DNA of 64,000 nucleotides from NCBI GenBank assembly GCA_050246875.1, contig JBFWVF010000007.1:255146-319145 (forward strand), written 5' to 3'. Shown one piece after another: positions 54,900-63,775 of the stretch. Origin of the DNA: SHWB01 sp050246875. GTDB taxonomy: Bacteria > Pseudomonadota > Alphaproteobacteria > UBA6615. Position 1 is the stretch's first letter, and every line of letters starts with the position of its first letter. Under the pieces are notes generated by a model. It saw only the letters and a program-made list of their open reading frames with translations, did no database searches and was not told the DNA's origin. Made by a program: the position numbers and the translations under genes.

Positions 54900-55574
54900 A
54901 TGACCTCTCCGTCCGACGCCCCCGCCTGCCGGCTGTACCTGATCACCCCGCCGGCGCTCGATCCCGCCGCCTTCGCCGACCCGTTGCAACGGGCGCTCGA
55001 CGGCGGCGACGTCGCCTGCGTGCAGTTGCGCCTGAAGGGGCGGGACGGCGAGGCGCCGGCGGAGCCCGGCGACGTGCGCCGCGCGGTCGAGCGGCTGATG
55101 CCGCTGGTGCAGGCGCGCGACATCGCCTTCATCCTCAACGACGACCCGGCCATCGCCGCCGAGATGGGCGCCGACGGCGTGCATGTCGGCCAGACCGACA
55201 CGCCCTATGCCGAGGCGCGGCGCCTCGTCGGCCCCGATCGCATCGTCGGCGTCACCTGCCACGCCTCGCGCCACCTCGCCATGGTGGCCGGCGAGGCTGG
55301 CGCCGACTACGTCGCCTTTGGCGCCTTCTTCCCCACCGGCACCAAGCAGGCGAAGACACGGGCGCGGCCCGAACTGATCGCCTGGTGGGCCGAGACCTTC
55401 GAGGTGCCGTGCGTGGCCATCGGCGGCATCACGGCGGAGAATTGCGCGCCGCTGGTCGCCGCCGGCGCCGACTTCCTCGCCGTCGCCGCGGGGGTGTGGG
55501 CGCATCCCGACGGGCCGGGCGGCGGCGTCGCCGCCTTCGCGCGGGCCATCGCCGCGGCCCAGGAAGCCGGCTGA
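54900..55574 (+). CDS. thiE: Thiamine phosphate synthase
   Basis: Joins HMP diphosphate and thiazole phosphate. The 224-residue TIM barrel has CVQLRLK, FILNDDPAIAAEMGADGVHVGQTD, VGVTCHAS, FGAFFPTGTKQ and AIGGITAENCAPLVAAGADFLAV. GVTCH replaces the more usual GxS at that strand, and GAFFPT the usual GPVFPT. It is an orphan thi gene here; thiD lies 27 kb away on the other strand. No TPP riboswitch is seen in the 166-base leader, which is mostly repeats. Confidence 0.88.
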   Translation: MTSPSDAPACRLYLITPPALDPAAFADPLQRALDGGDVACVQLRLKGRDGEAPAEPGDVRRAVERLMPLVQARDIAFILNDDPAIAAEMGADGVHVGQTDTPYAEARRLVGPDRIVGVTCHASRHLAMVAGEAGADYVAFGAFFPTGTKQAKTRARPELIAWWAETFEVPCVAIGGITAENCAPLVAAGADFLAVAAGVWAHPDGPGGGVAAFARAIAAAQEAG

Positions 55575-55651
55575 GGCGGCCGGGCGCGGCGCTTGCGCGC
55601 GCCTGCCGCCCCTGTTAGAGAGCCGCCGCCCGCCCCCATCCGAGCACATCC

Positions 55652-56221
55652 ATGAAGATCGACGGCAACGCCATCCGCCCCGGCAACATCATCGAGCACC
55701 AGGGCCGCCTGTGGCGGGCGGTGCGCACCCAGCACGTCAAGCCGGGCAAGGGCGGCGCCTTCATGCAGGTCGAGCTCAAGGACATCCGCGACGGCACCAA
55801 GCTGAACGAGCGTTTCCGCTCCTCCGACACGGTCGAGCGCGTGCGCCTCGACCAGCAGGAGTACCAGTTCCTCTTCGCCGACGGCGATGCCTACACCTTC
55901 ATGGACCAGAACACCTTCGAGCAGATCACCCTCAACAAGGACATCGTCGGCGAGGACCAGGCCGACTTCCTGCAGGAAGCCATGGTCGTCACCATCGAAT
56001 CCTACGAGGACGAGCCGCTCAGCGTGTCACTGCCCGAGCGCGTGACCCTGACCATCGTCGAGGCCGACCCGGTGGTGAAGGGCCAGACGGCCGCCTCGTC
56101 CTACAAGCCGGCGGTGCTCGACAACGGCCGCCGCACCATGGTGCCGCCGCACATCGAGACCGGCATGCGCGTCGTCATCGACACCGCCGACGGCAGCTAC
56201 GTCGAACGCGCGCGCGACTGA
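55652..56221 (+). CDS. efp: Elongation factor P
   Basis: The 189-residue EF-P rescues ribosomes stalled on proline stretches. It has three beta domains; the loop HVKPGKGGAF places the modifiable lysine at residue 33. GQTAASSYKPAVLDNGRRTMVPPHIETGM is the family C-terminal signature. The protein-rich-in-proline TolA of this window would be a likely client. A lysyl modification system (EpmA/B) is not in the window. Confidence 0.97.
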   Translation: MKIDGNAIRPGNIIEHQGRLWRAVRTQHVKPGKGGAFMQVELKDIRDGTKLNERFRSSDTVERVRLDQQEYQFLFADGDAYTFMDQNTFEQITLNKDIVGEDQADFLQEAMVVTIESYEDEPLSVSLPERVTLTIVEADPVVKGQTAASSYKPAVLDNGRRTMVPPHIETGMRVVIDTADGSYVERARD

Positions 56222-56281
56222 TTCCGCCGGCGGGCGCCGCCCGCCGTCCGACCGAACCGAAATCGCGGGAACCGGACCACG

Positions 56282-57082
56282 ATGCGCCCGGCGCTGATCA
56301 ACGTCATCGACCGTGCCGTCCGCAAGGCCGGGCGCGGCCTCGTGCGCGACTTCGGCGAGGTCGAGAAGCTGCAGGTGTCGAAGAAGGGGGTCGCCGACTT
56401 CGTCTCGACCGCCGACACCAAGGCCGAGCGCATCCTGTTCGAGGAACTGGCGAAGGCGCGGCCGGGCTTCGGCTTTCTAGGCGAGGAGGCGGGCACCCGC
56501 AGCGCCGGCGATGGCGTGCACCGCTGGATCGTCGATCCGCTCGACGGCACGACCAATTTCCTCCATGGCGTGCCGCACTTCGCCATCTCGATCGCCGTCG
56601 AACGCGCCGGCGAGATCGTCACCGGCGCCGTCTACGATCCGCTGTCGGACAACCTCTACTGGGCCGAGCGCAACGGTGGCGCCTGGCTCAACGACCAGCG
56701 CCTGCGCGTCTCGGCGCGCGGCGACATGGCCGCGGCGCTGGTCGCCACCGGCATCCCGTTCATCGGCCGCGGCGATCATCCGCGCTATCTCGCCACCCAG
56801 GCGGCGGTGATGGCGAAGACCGCCGGCGTGCGCCGCTTCGGCGTCGCCTCGCTCGACCTCGCCTGGGTCGCCGCGGGGCGCTTCGACGGCTACTGGGAAT
56901 ACGGCCTCAAGGCCTGGGACATCGCCGCCGGGCTGCTGCTGGTGCGCGAGGCCGGCGGCTTCGCCAGCGAACACGACGGCCAAGGCGATCCGCTGCGCTC
57001 CGGCAACGTCGTCGCCGCCAACGACAAGCTGCACGCGCCGCTCTGCGCGCTGCTGCGCGAGGCGTGGGACAAGGCGGAATAG
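56282..57082 (+). CDS. suhB: Inositol monophosphatase family protein SuhB
   Basis: The 266-residue magnesium-dependent phosphatase has FLGEEAG, the metal loop WIVDPLDGTTNFLHG, and YGLKAWDIAAGLLLVREAGG. SuhB dephosphorylates inositol-1-phosphate and in E. coli also acts in rRNA antitermination. Order efp-suhB is widespread in Alphaproteobacteria. It ends in a convergent region with repeats facing phoX. Confidence 0.95.
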   Translation: MRPALINVIDRAVRKAGRGLVRDFGEVEKLQVSKKGVADFVSTADTKAERILFEELAKARPGFGFLGEEAGTRSAGDGVHRWIVDPLDGTTNFLHGVPHFAISIAVERAGEIVTGAVYDPLSDNLYWAERNGGAWLNDQRLRVSARGDMAAALVATGIPFIGRGDHPRYLATQAAVMAKTAGVRRFGVASLDLAWVAAGRFDGYWEYGLKAWDIAAGLLLVREAGGFASEHDGQGDPLRSGNVVAANDKLHAPLCALLREAWDKAE

Positions 57083-57092
57083 CGGCGCGGAC

Positions 57093-57199
57093 GGCCTCGT
57101 CCTTCGCCAAGCTCAGGATGAGGCCGTGGGGAAGCACCGCGGGAACACGGAACGCCACAAGGCCACCTCATCCTGAGCTTGTCGAAGGACGAGGTGGCC
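57093..57199. repeat. Inverted pair of family B repeats between suhB and phoX
   Basis: The first palindrome, GGCCTCGTCCT/AGGATGAGGCC (57093-57125), and the second, GGCCACCTCATCCT/AGGACGAGGTGGCC (57161-57199), are reversed copies of each other. They lie between convergent genes, where they would act as a two-way transcription stop. Confidence 0.75.
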
Positions 57200-57212
57200 C
57201 TGCGCGATACGA

Positions 57213-59216
57213 TCAACTCCCGATGGTGCCGCCGTCGTTCTTGGTGATGGCGACCACCGAGGGGCGCGGCGGCATGCCGGGCTGGAAGTCCGGCCAGCGC
57301 GTCGCCGGGTCCTCGAAGGTCGATTCGCGACCGAACGGCTTGTAGGCCTTGACGCCGTCCGTCGCCGGGTGCTGCACGGCGACGAACAGCGTGCGGTCGT
57401 CCGGCGCGAAGACCGGGCCGCACATCTCGGCGCCGACCGGCACGCGGAAGAACATGCGCGACGAGCCGCGCGCCGCGCCCTCGGTCTCGACCGCCCAGAC
57501 GCCGTCGGCGGTGCCGCTCTTCGGCCAGGCGCCGCCCTGGTCGGTCGACACCCACAGCCGCCCGGCATGGTCGATGGTGCAGTTGTCGGGCGAGCCGAAC
57601 CAGCCGTTCTCGGTCGTCGCCGGCCCCCACTTGGCCTTGTGGTCCGGGTCCTTCGGGTCGCCGCAGAGGATCAGCACCTCCCAGGTGCCCTTCGCGGCGG
57701 CGTGGTCCATGTCCGGCGTGCCGATCTCGATGATGTGGCCGTAGGTGTTGTCGGCGCGCGGGTTGGCGGCGTCCTCCTGGCCCGCCTTGCGCGAGGTGTT
57801 GTTGGTCAGCATGACATAGACCTTGCCGGTCTTCGGATTGGGGTTCACGTCCTCCGGACGATCCATCCGGGTCGCGCCGACGACGTCGCCCGCCCGCCGC
57901 GTCTCGATCAGCACGTCGGCCTGGCTGGCGAAGCCGTTGGCGGCGGTGAGGCCGCCCTGGCCGTGCACCAGCGGCAGCCATGTCAACGTGCCGTCGGCAT
58001 CGAAGCGCGCGACATAGAGCGTGCCGCTGTCGAGCAGGTTGCGGTTGGCGTTGCGGTCGGTGGCGTTGAAGCGACCCTCGGTGACGAACTTGTAGAGGTA
58101 GTCGCCGCGCTCGTCGTCGCCGGAATAGACGACGACGCGGCCGTCCTTGTTGACGATGGTCTCGGCGCCCTCGTGCTTGGTGCGGCCGAGCGCCGTGCGC
58201 TTCACCGGCACGGCGGTCGGATCGTAGGGGTCGATCTCGACGATCCAGCCGAAGCGGTTGGCCTCGTTCGGCTCCTTCGTCACGTCGAAGCGCTCGTGCC
58301 ACTTGCCCCAGGCGTACCAGTTGCCGGGAATGCCGTAGCGCTTGAAGGTGGCGGCCTGCGCGTCGCCATCGGCGACCTTGCCCCAGAAGTAACCGTTGAA
58401 GTTCTCCTCGGCCGACAGCCACGTGCCCCACGGCGTCATGCCGCCGGCGCAGTTGTTGAGCATGCCGAGCACCTGCTTGCCGGTCGGGTCGGCCTTCGTC
58501 TTCATGCGGGCGTGGCCGGCGGCCGGGCCGGAAATGGCCATCGGCGTGGTGCCGGTGATGCGGCGGTTGAGCCGGCTGCCGGCGACCGGCTGCCACTTGC
58601 CGCCGACCTTGCGGATCTCGACGATCGAGCCGCCATGCGCGGCGATCTCGATATCGACCAGCTCCGGCGTCATCCTGGCGAACTCGACGCCCTTGGCGTC
58701 CTGCTCGCCGCCGAGGCCGGGGAACATCACTTCCTCGGAGGTGTACTCGTGATTGACGCAGAGCAGGCCGTGATCGGCTGTGCTCGAGCCCGCCGGCAGC
58801 GGCGCGAAGCCGAGGAAGTCACAGTTGTAGCCGAACTGCTTCGCCTGCGCGGCGGCGCTCTGCTTCATCGGGTCGAAGGCCGGCGCGTCGGGCAGCACAG
58901 GGTCGCCCCAACGCAGCAGCACGTCGGCGCTGTAACCCGGCGCGACATGATGCGTCTCATCGACGCCGTGCGGGATTTCGGCGAAGCCGAAGTTCATCGT
59001 CGCGGCGTGCGCGGCGCGGCCGATCAGCGTCGCCGCCGGCGTCGCCAGCGCGGCGATCGTGGCCGTGGCGCCGAGTCCGGCGAGCAGGTTGCGGCGGCTG
59101 AGGCGGGCGGCCAGCACGTCGCCGAACGCGGGGTTGGCCGTGGGGTTGGATCCGACATTCTCGGAGGCCTCGTAGGCCTCGCTGCGGCAGGAATAGAGGC
59201 TGCGGTCGTAGGTCAT
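57213..59216 (-). CDS. PhoX-family alkaline phosphatase, Tat-exported
   Basis: The 667-residue protein has a Tat signal near 38-70 (SRRNLLAGLGATATIAALATPA). A DUF839/PhoX propeller follows with FLGFAPLPAGSSTADHGLLCVNHEYTSEEVMF, GGMTPWGTWLSAEENFNGYFWG and GWIVEIDPYDPTAVPVKRTALGR. The segments with Cys, Glu and Asp supply calcium and iron ligands in known PhoX. It is likely periplasmic and used in phosphate scavenging; no Pho box was recognised. The ATG at 59216 is chosen; the open frame extends upstream without family match. Confidence 0.92.
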   Translation of the reverse strand: MTYDRSLYSCRSEAYEASENVGSNPTANPAFGDVLAARLSRRNLLAGLGATATIAALATPAATLIGRAAHAATMNFGFAEIPHGVDETHHVAPGYSADVLLRWGDPVLPDAPAFDPMKQSAAAQAKQFGYNCDFLGFAPLPAGSSTADHGLLCVNHEYTSEEVMFPGLGGEQDAKGVEFARMTPELVDIEIAAHGGSIVEIRKVGGKWQPVAGSRLNRRITGTTPMAISGPAAGHARMKTKADPTGKQVLGMLNNCAGGMTPWGTWLSAEENFNGYFWGKVADGDAQAATFKRYGIPGNWYAWGKWHERFDVTKEPNEANRFGWIVEIDPYDPTAVPVKRTALGRTKHEGAETIVNKDGRVVVYSGDDERGDYLYKFVTEGRFNATDRNANRNLLDSGTLYVARFDADGTLTWLPLVHGQGGLTAANGFASQADVLIETRRAGDVVGATRMDRPEDVNPNPKTGKVYVMLTNNTSRKAGQEDAANPRADNTYGHIIEIGTPDMDHAAAKGTWEVLILCGDPKDPDHKAKWGPATTENGWFGSPDNCTIDHAGRLWVSTDQGGAWPKSGTADGVWAVETEGAARGSSRMFFRVPVGAEMCGPVFAPDDRTLFVAVQHPATDGVKAYKPFGRESTFEDPATRWPDFQPGMPPRPSVVAITKNDGGTIGS

Positions 59217-59336
59217 GTGCGACTCCCGGGGTGACGTCCGGGGGCAACCTGCCCGCGCCGCGTTGCGCCCAGACGGCGCCGGCGTTGCGATGCGGTGACA
59301 GCGGCGGGAATCCGCCGGGCGTGCCGGCCGGAGGCG

Positions 59337-59374
59337 CAGAAAGGCCGCGGGAGGACGGGCGCCCTCCCGCGGCC
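59337..59374 (-). terminator. Intrinsic terminator candidate of the photolyase operon
   Basis: On the minus strand GGCCGCGGGAGG and CCTCCCGCGGCC form a perfect 12-base-pair stem with an 8-base loop, followed by TTTCTG. It stands 148 bases after the EthD gene stop. The gap 59217-59521 (305 bases) holds this hairpin and GC-rich sequence with no gene; the phoX promoter should also be there but was not recognised. Confidence 0.6.
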
Positions 59375-59521
59375 CGGAGAGCGCGGCGCAGGCTTGCGGG
59401 GACGGTGCAAGGGGCCGGCGACGCGGGCTGCACGGCCGGGCCGTTGCGGGACGGGTCCCGGCGCGGCGCAGTCTCGCGCGCAACCGTGACGGCGCTATGA
59501 CGCCGCCATTGCCGCCGCCGG

Positions 59522-60190
59522 TCAGGCGAGGATGACGTGCTCGGTGGCGAGGATCACCGGCGACGGCACGGTGAGGAAGTTCGGCTCGTCGTCGCGGGTG
59601 GCGCGATAGGCGTCGGTTTCGGCGGCGGCGCGCAGGGCGGCACGGTCGTCGAACCAGGTGATCGCCAGACCGTCATGCACCGGCTCGCGGCCGCTCGTCC
59701 ACGCGGCCGGCAGCAGGTGGTTCTGCACATAGCGGCGAAGCTGCGGGATGCCGGCGGCGAGCGGTCCGTGAACGTCGCGCCAGTACGCATCGAAGGCGTC
59801 GCGCGCCATGCCCTCGCGGCGGCGGATGAACTCGATGCTTTTCACGCCCGGACGCGGCCAGTCGCCGTCGACCACGACATGCTCCTCGATGTCGAGGACG
59901 CGCATGGCCGCCCGGTCGATGAAGCGCGCCTCGTCGGCCTCGACGGCGGCAAGCTCGGGCGTGCCGCGCAGCGCACGCCGCGCTTCGGCGCTGGCGAACC
60001 AGACCTCGACGATGCCGTCCCAGAGCGGCTGGCGATGACGGTAGACGCCCGGCAGGGTGTGCGACTGCACGTAGCGCACGAGACCGGGCAGGCGCGTGAC
60101 GAGGCGCGGGTGCTCGCCGAGCCAGTACGCCTGGAAGTCCGCGACCGCCATCCCGGGCCGCCGCCGGATCATGACGACGCGCTTGATCAC
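59522..60190 (-). CDS. Protein with two EthD-type (dimeric ferredoxin-like) domains
   Basis: The 222-residue product is built of two homologous halves: VVMIRRRPGMAVADFQAYWLGEHPRL (about 5-100) and SIEFIRRREGMARDAFDAYWRDVHGPL (about 118-222). EthD domains occur in small oxygenases or stress proteins of unclear activity. A GTG start at 60190 overlaps the photolyase stop by 4 bases (GTGA), so it is co-translated as the last gene of the repair operon. Its link to light repair is unknown. Confidence 0.82.
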   Translation of the reverse strand: MIKRVVMIRRRPGMAVADFQAYWLGEHPRLVTRLPGLVRYVQSHTLPGVYRHRQPLWDGIVEVWFASAEARRALRGTPELAAVEADEARFIDRAAMRVLDIEEHVVVDGDWPRPGVKSIEFIRRREGMARDAFDAYWRDVHGPLAAGIPQLRRYVQNHLLPAAWTSGREPVHDGLAITWFDDRAALRAAAETDAYRATRDDEPNFLTVPSPVILATEHVILA

Positions 60191-61611
60191 CCGCCCTCGC
60201 GCGGCAGGGCAGCGAAGGCAGCGAGCGCGCGGGCACGCGCGGCGGCGTGGTCGACGACGGGGGCCGCAGTCGTCATGTCGAACCGGTCGCGCGGCGCCCG
60301 CCACGGTTCGTGGACATACTTGTCGGGAACGTCGGCCAGCTCCGGCAGCCAGCGCCGCACCCAGGCCCCGTCTGGGTCGTACCGCTGCCCCTGCGCCGAC
60401 GGATTGAAGATGCGGAAGAACGGCGCGGCATCGACACCCGAGCCGGCGACCCACTGCCAGTTGACCGAATTGCTCGCCAGATCGGCGTCGACCAGCGTGT
60501 CGAGGAACCAGTCGGCGCCGGCGCGCCAGTCGACCAGCAGGTGCTTGGTCAGGAACGAGGCGACGACCATGCGGGCGCGGTTGGACAGCCAGCCCGTCGC
60601 CCACAGCTCGCGCATGCCGGCATCGACGGCGGGATAGCCGGTGCGCCCGCGCCGCCACGCGCGCAACCCGGCGGGGTCGTCGCGCCAGGCCATGGCGTCG
60701 AAGGCGGCGCGCCAGTTGCGCTCGGCCATGTGCGGAAAGTGATGCAGCAGATGCCAGGCGAATTCGCGCCACGCCAGCTCGGCCATGAACTTCTCCACGC
60801 CAGCGGCGAAGGCCGGATCGGCGGCGACGCGCGCGGCGACGGTGGCGGCGACCTGGCGTGGCCCGATCTCCCCCCAGGCGAGATGCGGCGACAGGCGGGA
60901 CGCGCCGGCGCCGTCGAGGCGATCGCGCGCACTCGCATAGTCGCGCAAACCGTCGTCGAGGAAGCCGGCGAGGCGCGCCCGTGCCCCCGCCTCGCCCGGC
61001 GTCCACACCGCGGCGAAGCCGGAAGCCCAGTCCGGCGCGGCCGGGCGCAACGCCCAGTCCTCCAGCCGCTCCGAACGGACGGGCGCAGCCGCGACGAACG
61101 GGCCGCGCGGCATCGTGCCGGGCGGCGGCGGGGGCCGCGCCGCCAGCGCCCGGGCGAAGGGCGTAAAGACGCGGTAGGGACCGCCGGCGCCGGTGGCGAT
61201 CTCCCACGGCTCGGCCAGCAGCGCGGCGTTGAAGCGGCGCGTCTCGATGCCGGCGGCGGCGAGGACGTCGGAAAGCCTGCGCTCGCTTTCGGCGGCGAAG
61301 GGCTCGTAGCGGCGGTTCCACAGCACGGCGGTGGCGGCCGCCTCCGCCGCCAGTTCCGCGACGACACGCTCGGCCGCGCCCCGCCGCAGCACCAGCGTCA
61401 GGCCATGCGCACGCAGGCTCGCGGCAAGCGCGGCGAGCGAGCCATGCAACCACCAGCGCGCCGCGCCGCCGTCGCGGAAGCGGCCCGACGTCTCGTCGTC
61501 GAGCACGTAGAGCGGCAGCACCGGCGCACCCGTCGCCACCGCATCGGCCAGCGCCGGGTTGTCGGCCAGCCGCAGGTCGCGGCGGAACCAGACGATGACC
61601 GGCCGGGTCAC
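60187..61611 (-). CDS. phr: Deoxyribodipyrimidine photolyase, canonical copy
   Basis: Repairs pyrimidine dimers with light. The 474-residue protein has the N-terminal antenna domain (VIVWFRRDLRLADNPAL, WNRRYEPFAAES) and the FAD domain (about 200-460) with TGYPAVDAGMRELWATGWLSNRARMVVASFL, NSVNWQWVAGSGVDAAPFFRIFNPSAQG and the Trp chain of WQW. The Asn of SNRARM, which contacts the dimer in studied CPD photolyases, is present. GTG start at 61611 overlaps the upstream paralogue by 4 bases (GTGA). Confidence 0.95.
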   Translation of the reverse strand: MTRPVIVWFRRDLRLADNPALADAVATGAPVLPLYVLDDETSGRFRDGGAARWWLHGSLAALAASLRAHGLTLVLRRGAAERVVAELAAEAAATAVLWNRRYEPFAAESERRLSDVLAAAGIETRRFNAALLAEPWEIATGAGGPYRVFTPFARALAARPPPPPGTMPRGPFVAAAPVRSERLEDWALRPAAPDWASGFAAVWTPGEAGARARLAGFLDDGLRDYASARDRLDGAGASRLSPHLAWGEIGPRQVAATVAARVAADPAFAAGVEKFMAELAWREFAWHLLHHFPHMAERNWRAAFDAMAWRDDPAGLRAWRRGRTGYPAVDAGMRELWATGWLSNRARMVVASFLTKHLLVDWRAGADWFLDTLVDADLASNSVNWQWVAGSGVDAAPFFRIFNPSAQGQRYDPDGAWVRRWLPELADVPDKYVHEPWRAPRDRFDMTTAAPVVDHAAARARALAAFAALPREGG

Positions 61612-63059
61612 GAGGCGCGCGCTCCGTATTTCGGCAGTGCCGCGTAAGCAGTGAGCGCGCGCTCCCGCGCGGCTGCGGGCTCGACGATGGGCGGCCGGCC
61701 GGCCGCGCCGCGCTGATCGGCAGGCGCTTCCCACGGCGCGTGAACGTATCGATCGGGCGCTCCGGCGAGCTCCGGCACCCAGCGCCGCACCCACGCGCCG
61801 CCCGGATCGTGCTGCCGGCCCATGGTCACGGGATCCATGAAGTCGGTGAAATGCCGGGCATGAAAGCCGGAGCCGACGAGCCACTGCCAATAAGCCGCGT
61901 TTCCGGCGAGGTCGGCGTCGACCAGCGTGTCGAGGAACCAGTCGGCGCCGGTCCGCCAGTCGATCAGAAGATGGCTAGCGAGGAAGGAGGCGACGACCAT
62001 GCGGGCACGTTTGGACAACCAGCCGGTCCGCCGCAGCTCGCGCATGCCGGCATCGACCGCCGGATAGCCGGTGCGCCCGCACTGCCATGCGGCAAGCCCG
62101 GCAGGATCGTCGCGCCACGCCATGGCGTCGAAGGCGCGATCTGCGCACTCCGCTGCCATACTGGGGAAGCGGTGCAGCAGATGCCAGGCAAACTCGCGCC
62201 ATACAAGTTCCTCCAGCGGAGCCCAGACCAACCAGGGTCGCGTGTCCCGTCCCCCTTCCTCGATGTGCGCGACGAGCGCGGCAGCGACTTGACGCGGCCC
62301 CAGCTCACCCCACGCAATGTGCGGTGACAGACGAGCGGCGCCCTCGCCATCGAGCCGGTCGCGGCCGGCTTCGTAGTGAGCGAGACCACCGGAGACAAAG
62401 GCCGCGAGGCGCGCCTGCGCCGCCGCCTCGCCCGGCGTCCATACCTCGCCGAAGTCCGAGGCCCGACCGGATACCGTTGGCCGCAGGCGCCAGCCATCCA
62501 GCCGGTCCGAAACGAGTGGGGGCGCTGCGGCGACGGGGCCCGTCAGGGCCGCCACACATCGCGGGCGTTCCGACAAAGCCCGCTTCGATAGAGCACGAGA
62601 GAACCGGTTGAACATATCGAATGCGGGTGGTCCCGTGTCGAACTCGATCTCCCACGGTTCAGCCAGCAGGGACGCGTTGTAGCTACGCACCTCGACTCCG
62701 CCAACGCCCAGCGCAGCGGCGATGCGCGCGTCCGACACGCCGGCCCAAGGCTCGTAGCGGCGGTTCCAGACGACGGCGGCGGCGCCGGCCTCGCGCGCTA
62801 CTTGCGGCACGACTTTGTGCGCGACGCCGCGCCGCAGCACCAGCGACAGGCCATGGTCGCGCAGGCTCGCGGCGAGCGCGGCGAGCGAGCCATGCAACCA
62901 CCAGCGCGCCGCGCCGCCGTCGCGGAAGCGGCCCGGCGTCTCGTCGTCGAGCACGTAGAGCGGCAGCACCGGCGCGCCCGTCGCCACCGCGCCGGCGAAG
63001 GCGGGGTTATCCGCCAGCCGCAGGTCGCGGCGGAACCAGACGATGACCGGCCGGGTCAC
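61608..63059 (-). CDS. Photolyase-like paralogue with altered substrate pocket
   Basis: The 483-residue tandem copy has an N-terminal part almost identical to the next gene for about 75 residues, then diverges. The FAD-binding frame is kept (TGYPAVDAGMREL, WQWLVGSG). However, the dimer-contacting Asn is Lys in LSKRARMVVASF, and the DAAPFFRIFNPSAQG segment is replaced by HARHFTDFMDPVTMG. The FAD-side Asn four residues before WQW is still present. It may act on another lesion or as a sensor, or be losing function. GTG start at 63059 overlaps pdeM by 4 bases. Confidence 0.88.
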   Translation of the reverse strand: MTRPVIVWFRRDLRLADNPAFAGAVATGAPVLPLYVLDDETPGRFRDGGAARWWLHGSLAALAASLRDHGLSLVLRRGVAHKVVPQVAREAGAAAVVWNRRYEPWAGVSDARIAAALGVGGVEVRSYNASLLAEPWEIEFDTGPPAFDMFNRFSRALSKRALSERPRCVAALTGPVAAAPPLVSDRLDGWRLRPTVSGRASDFGEVWTPGEAAAQARLAAFVSGGLAHYEAGRDRLDGEGAARLSPHIAWGELGPRQVAAALVAHIEEGGRDTRPWLVWAPLEELVWREFAWHLLHRFPSMAAECADRAFDAMAWRDDPAGLAAWQCGRTGYPAVDAGMRELRRTGWLSKRARMVVASFLASHLLIDWRTGADWFLDTLVDADLAGNAAYWQWLVGSGFHARHFTDFMDPVTMGRQHDPGGAWVRRWVPELAGAPDRYVHAPWEAPADQRGAAGRPPIVEPAAARERALTAYAALPKYGARAS

Positions 63060-63775
63060 GAGGCGCGCGCCCGGAACGGGTCGGGCGGCGGCACCGAGAG
63101 CTGGTCGCGGCGGAAGGCGAACAGGCGCTCGCGCGCCAGCAGAAACACGCCGAAGTTCGGGCCGAGCAAACGCGCGATGGCCGGGTCCTGCACGTCGAGG
63201 CCGCCGGCATAGGCGCCGAAGGCCGGCATCACCAGACGCCGCCCGTCGGTGGCGAAGCAGCGGCCGGAGACGAAGCGCCCGCGCACGCGCACGCCGGCCT
63301 TGGGGTGGTAGTGGCCAATGACCTCGCCCCCGGCGGCGCCTCGCCCGGCAACAACGTCGTGGCGCAACACGAGACGGCCGACGGCGAGTTCGCCGAGCGT
63401 GCGGCCGCCGAGCGCCTCGGGCAGCGCCGGGTCGTGGTTGCCGAGCAACCAGATCCAGTCATGCGCTGCGACCATGCGGCCGAGGCGGCCGCGCTCGGCC
63501 GCGCCCAGCCGGGCGGGCCCGTCCGCGTCGTGGAAGCTGTCGCCGAGGCAGACAACGGCGCGCGGCTGCCAGCGCCGCAGCACGGCGTCGAGGCGCTCCA
63601 GCGTCGCGCGGCTGTCGTAGGGCGGCAGCGAACCGGCGCCCGACGCCGCCAGCGCCGAACCCTTCTCAAGATGCAAGTCGCTGACGACGAGGGTGCGCGC
63701 CTCGACCAGCATCAGTGCTCCGGACGGATCGGCGAGCAGGCGCGTGCCGGCGAGCGTGATCGGCGCGGCGGTCAT
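63056..63775 (-). CDS. pdeM: PdeM-type metallophosphoesterase (ligase-associated DNA damage response)
   Basis: The 239-residue calcineurin-like phosphoesterase has metal motifs VVSDLHLEKGSALA, CLGDSFHD, LLGNHDP and VIGHYHPKAGVRV. The family is usually encoded beside an exonuclease, a ligase and a Lhr-type helicase in DNA damage clusters. Here those would lie outside the window to the right, or are absent. It is the first visible gene of an operon with the two photolyases. Its end (RARAS-stop) matches the end of the photolyase paralogue. Confidence 0.9.
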   Translation of the reverse strand: MTAAPITLAGTRLLADPSGALMLVEARTLVVSDLHLEKGSALAASGAGSLPPYDSRATLERLDAVLRRWQPRAVVCLGDSFHDADGPARLGAAERGRLGRMVAAHDWIWLLGNHDPALPEALGGRTLGELAVGRLVLRHDVVAGRGAAGGEVIGHYHPKAGVRVRGRFVSGRCFATDGRRLVMPAFGAYAGGLDVQDPAIARLLGPNFGVFLLARERLFAFRRDQLSVPPPDPFRARAS

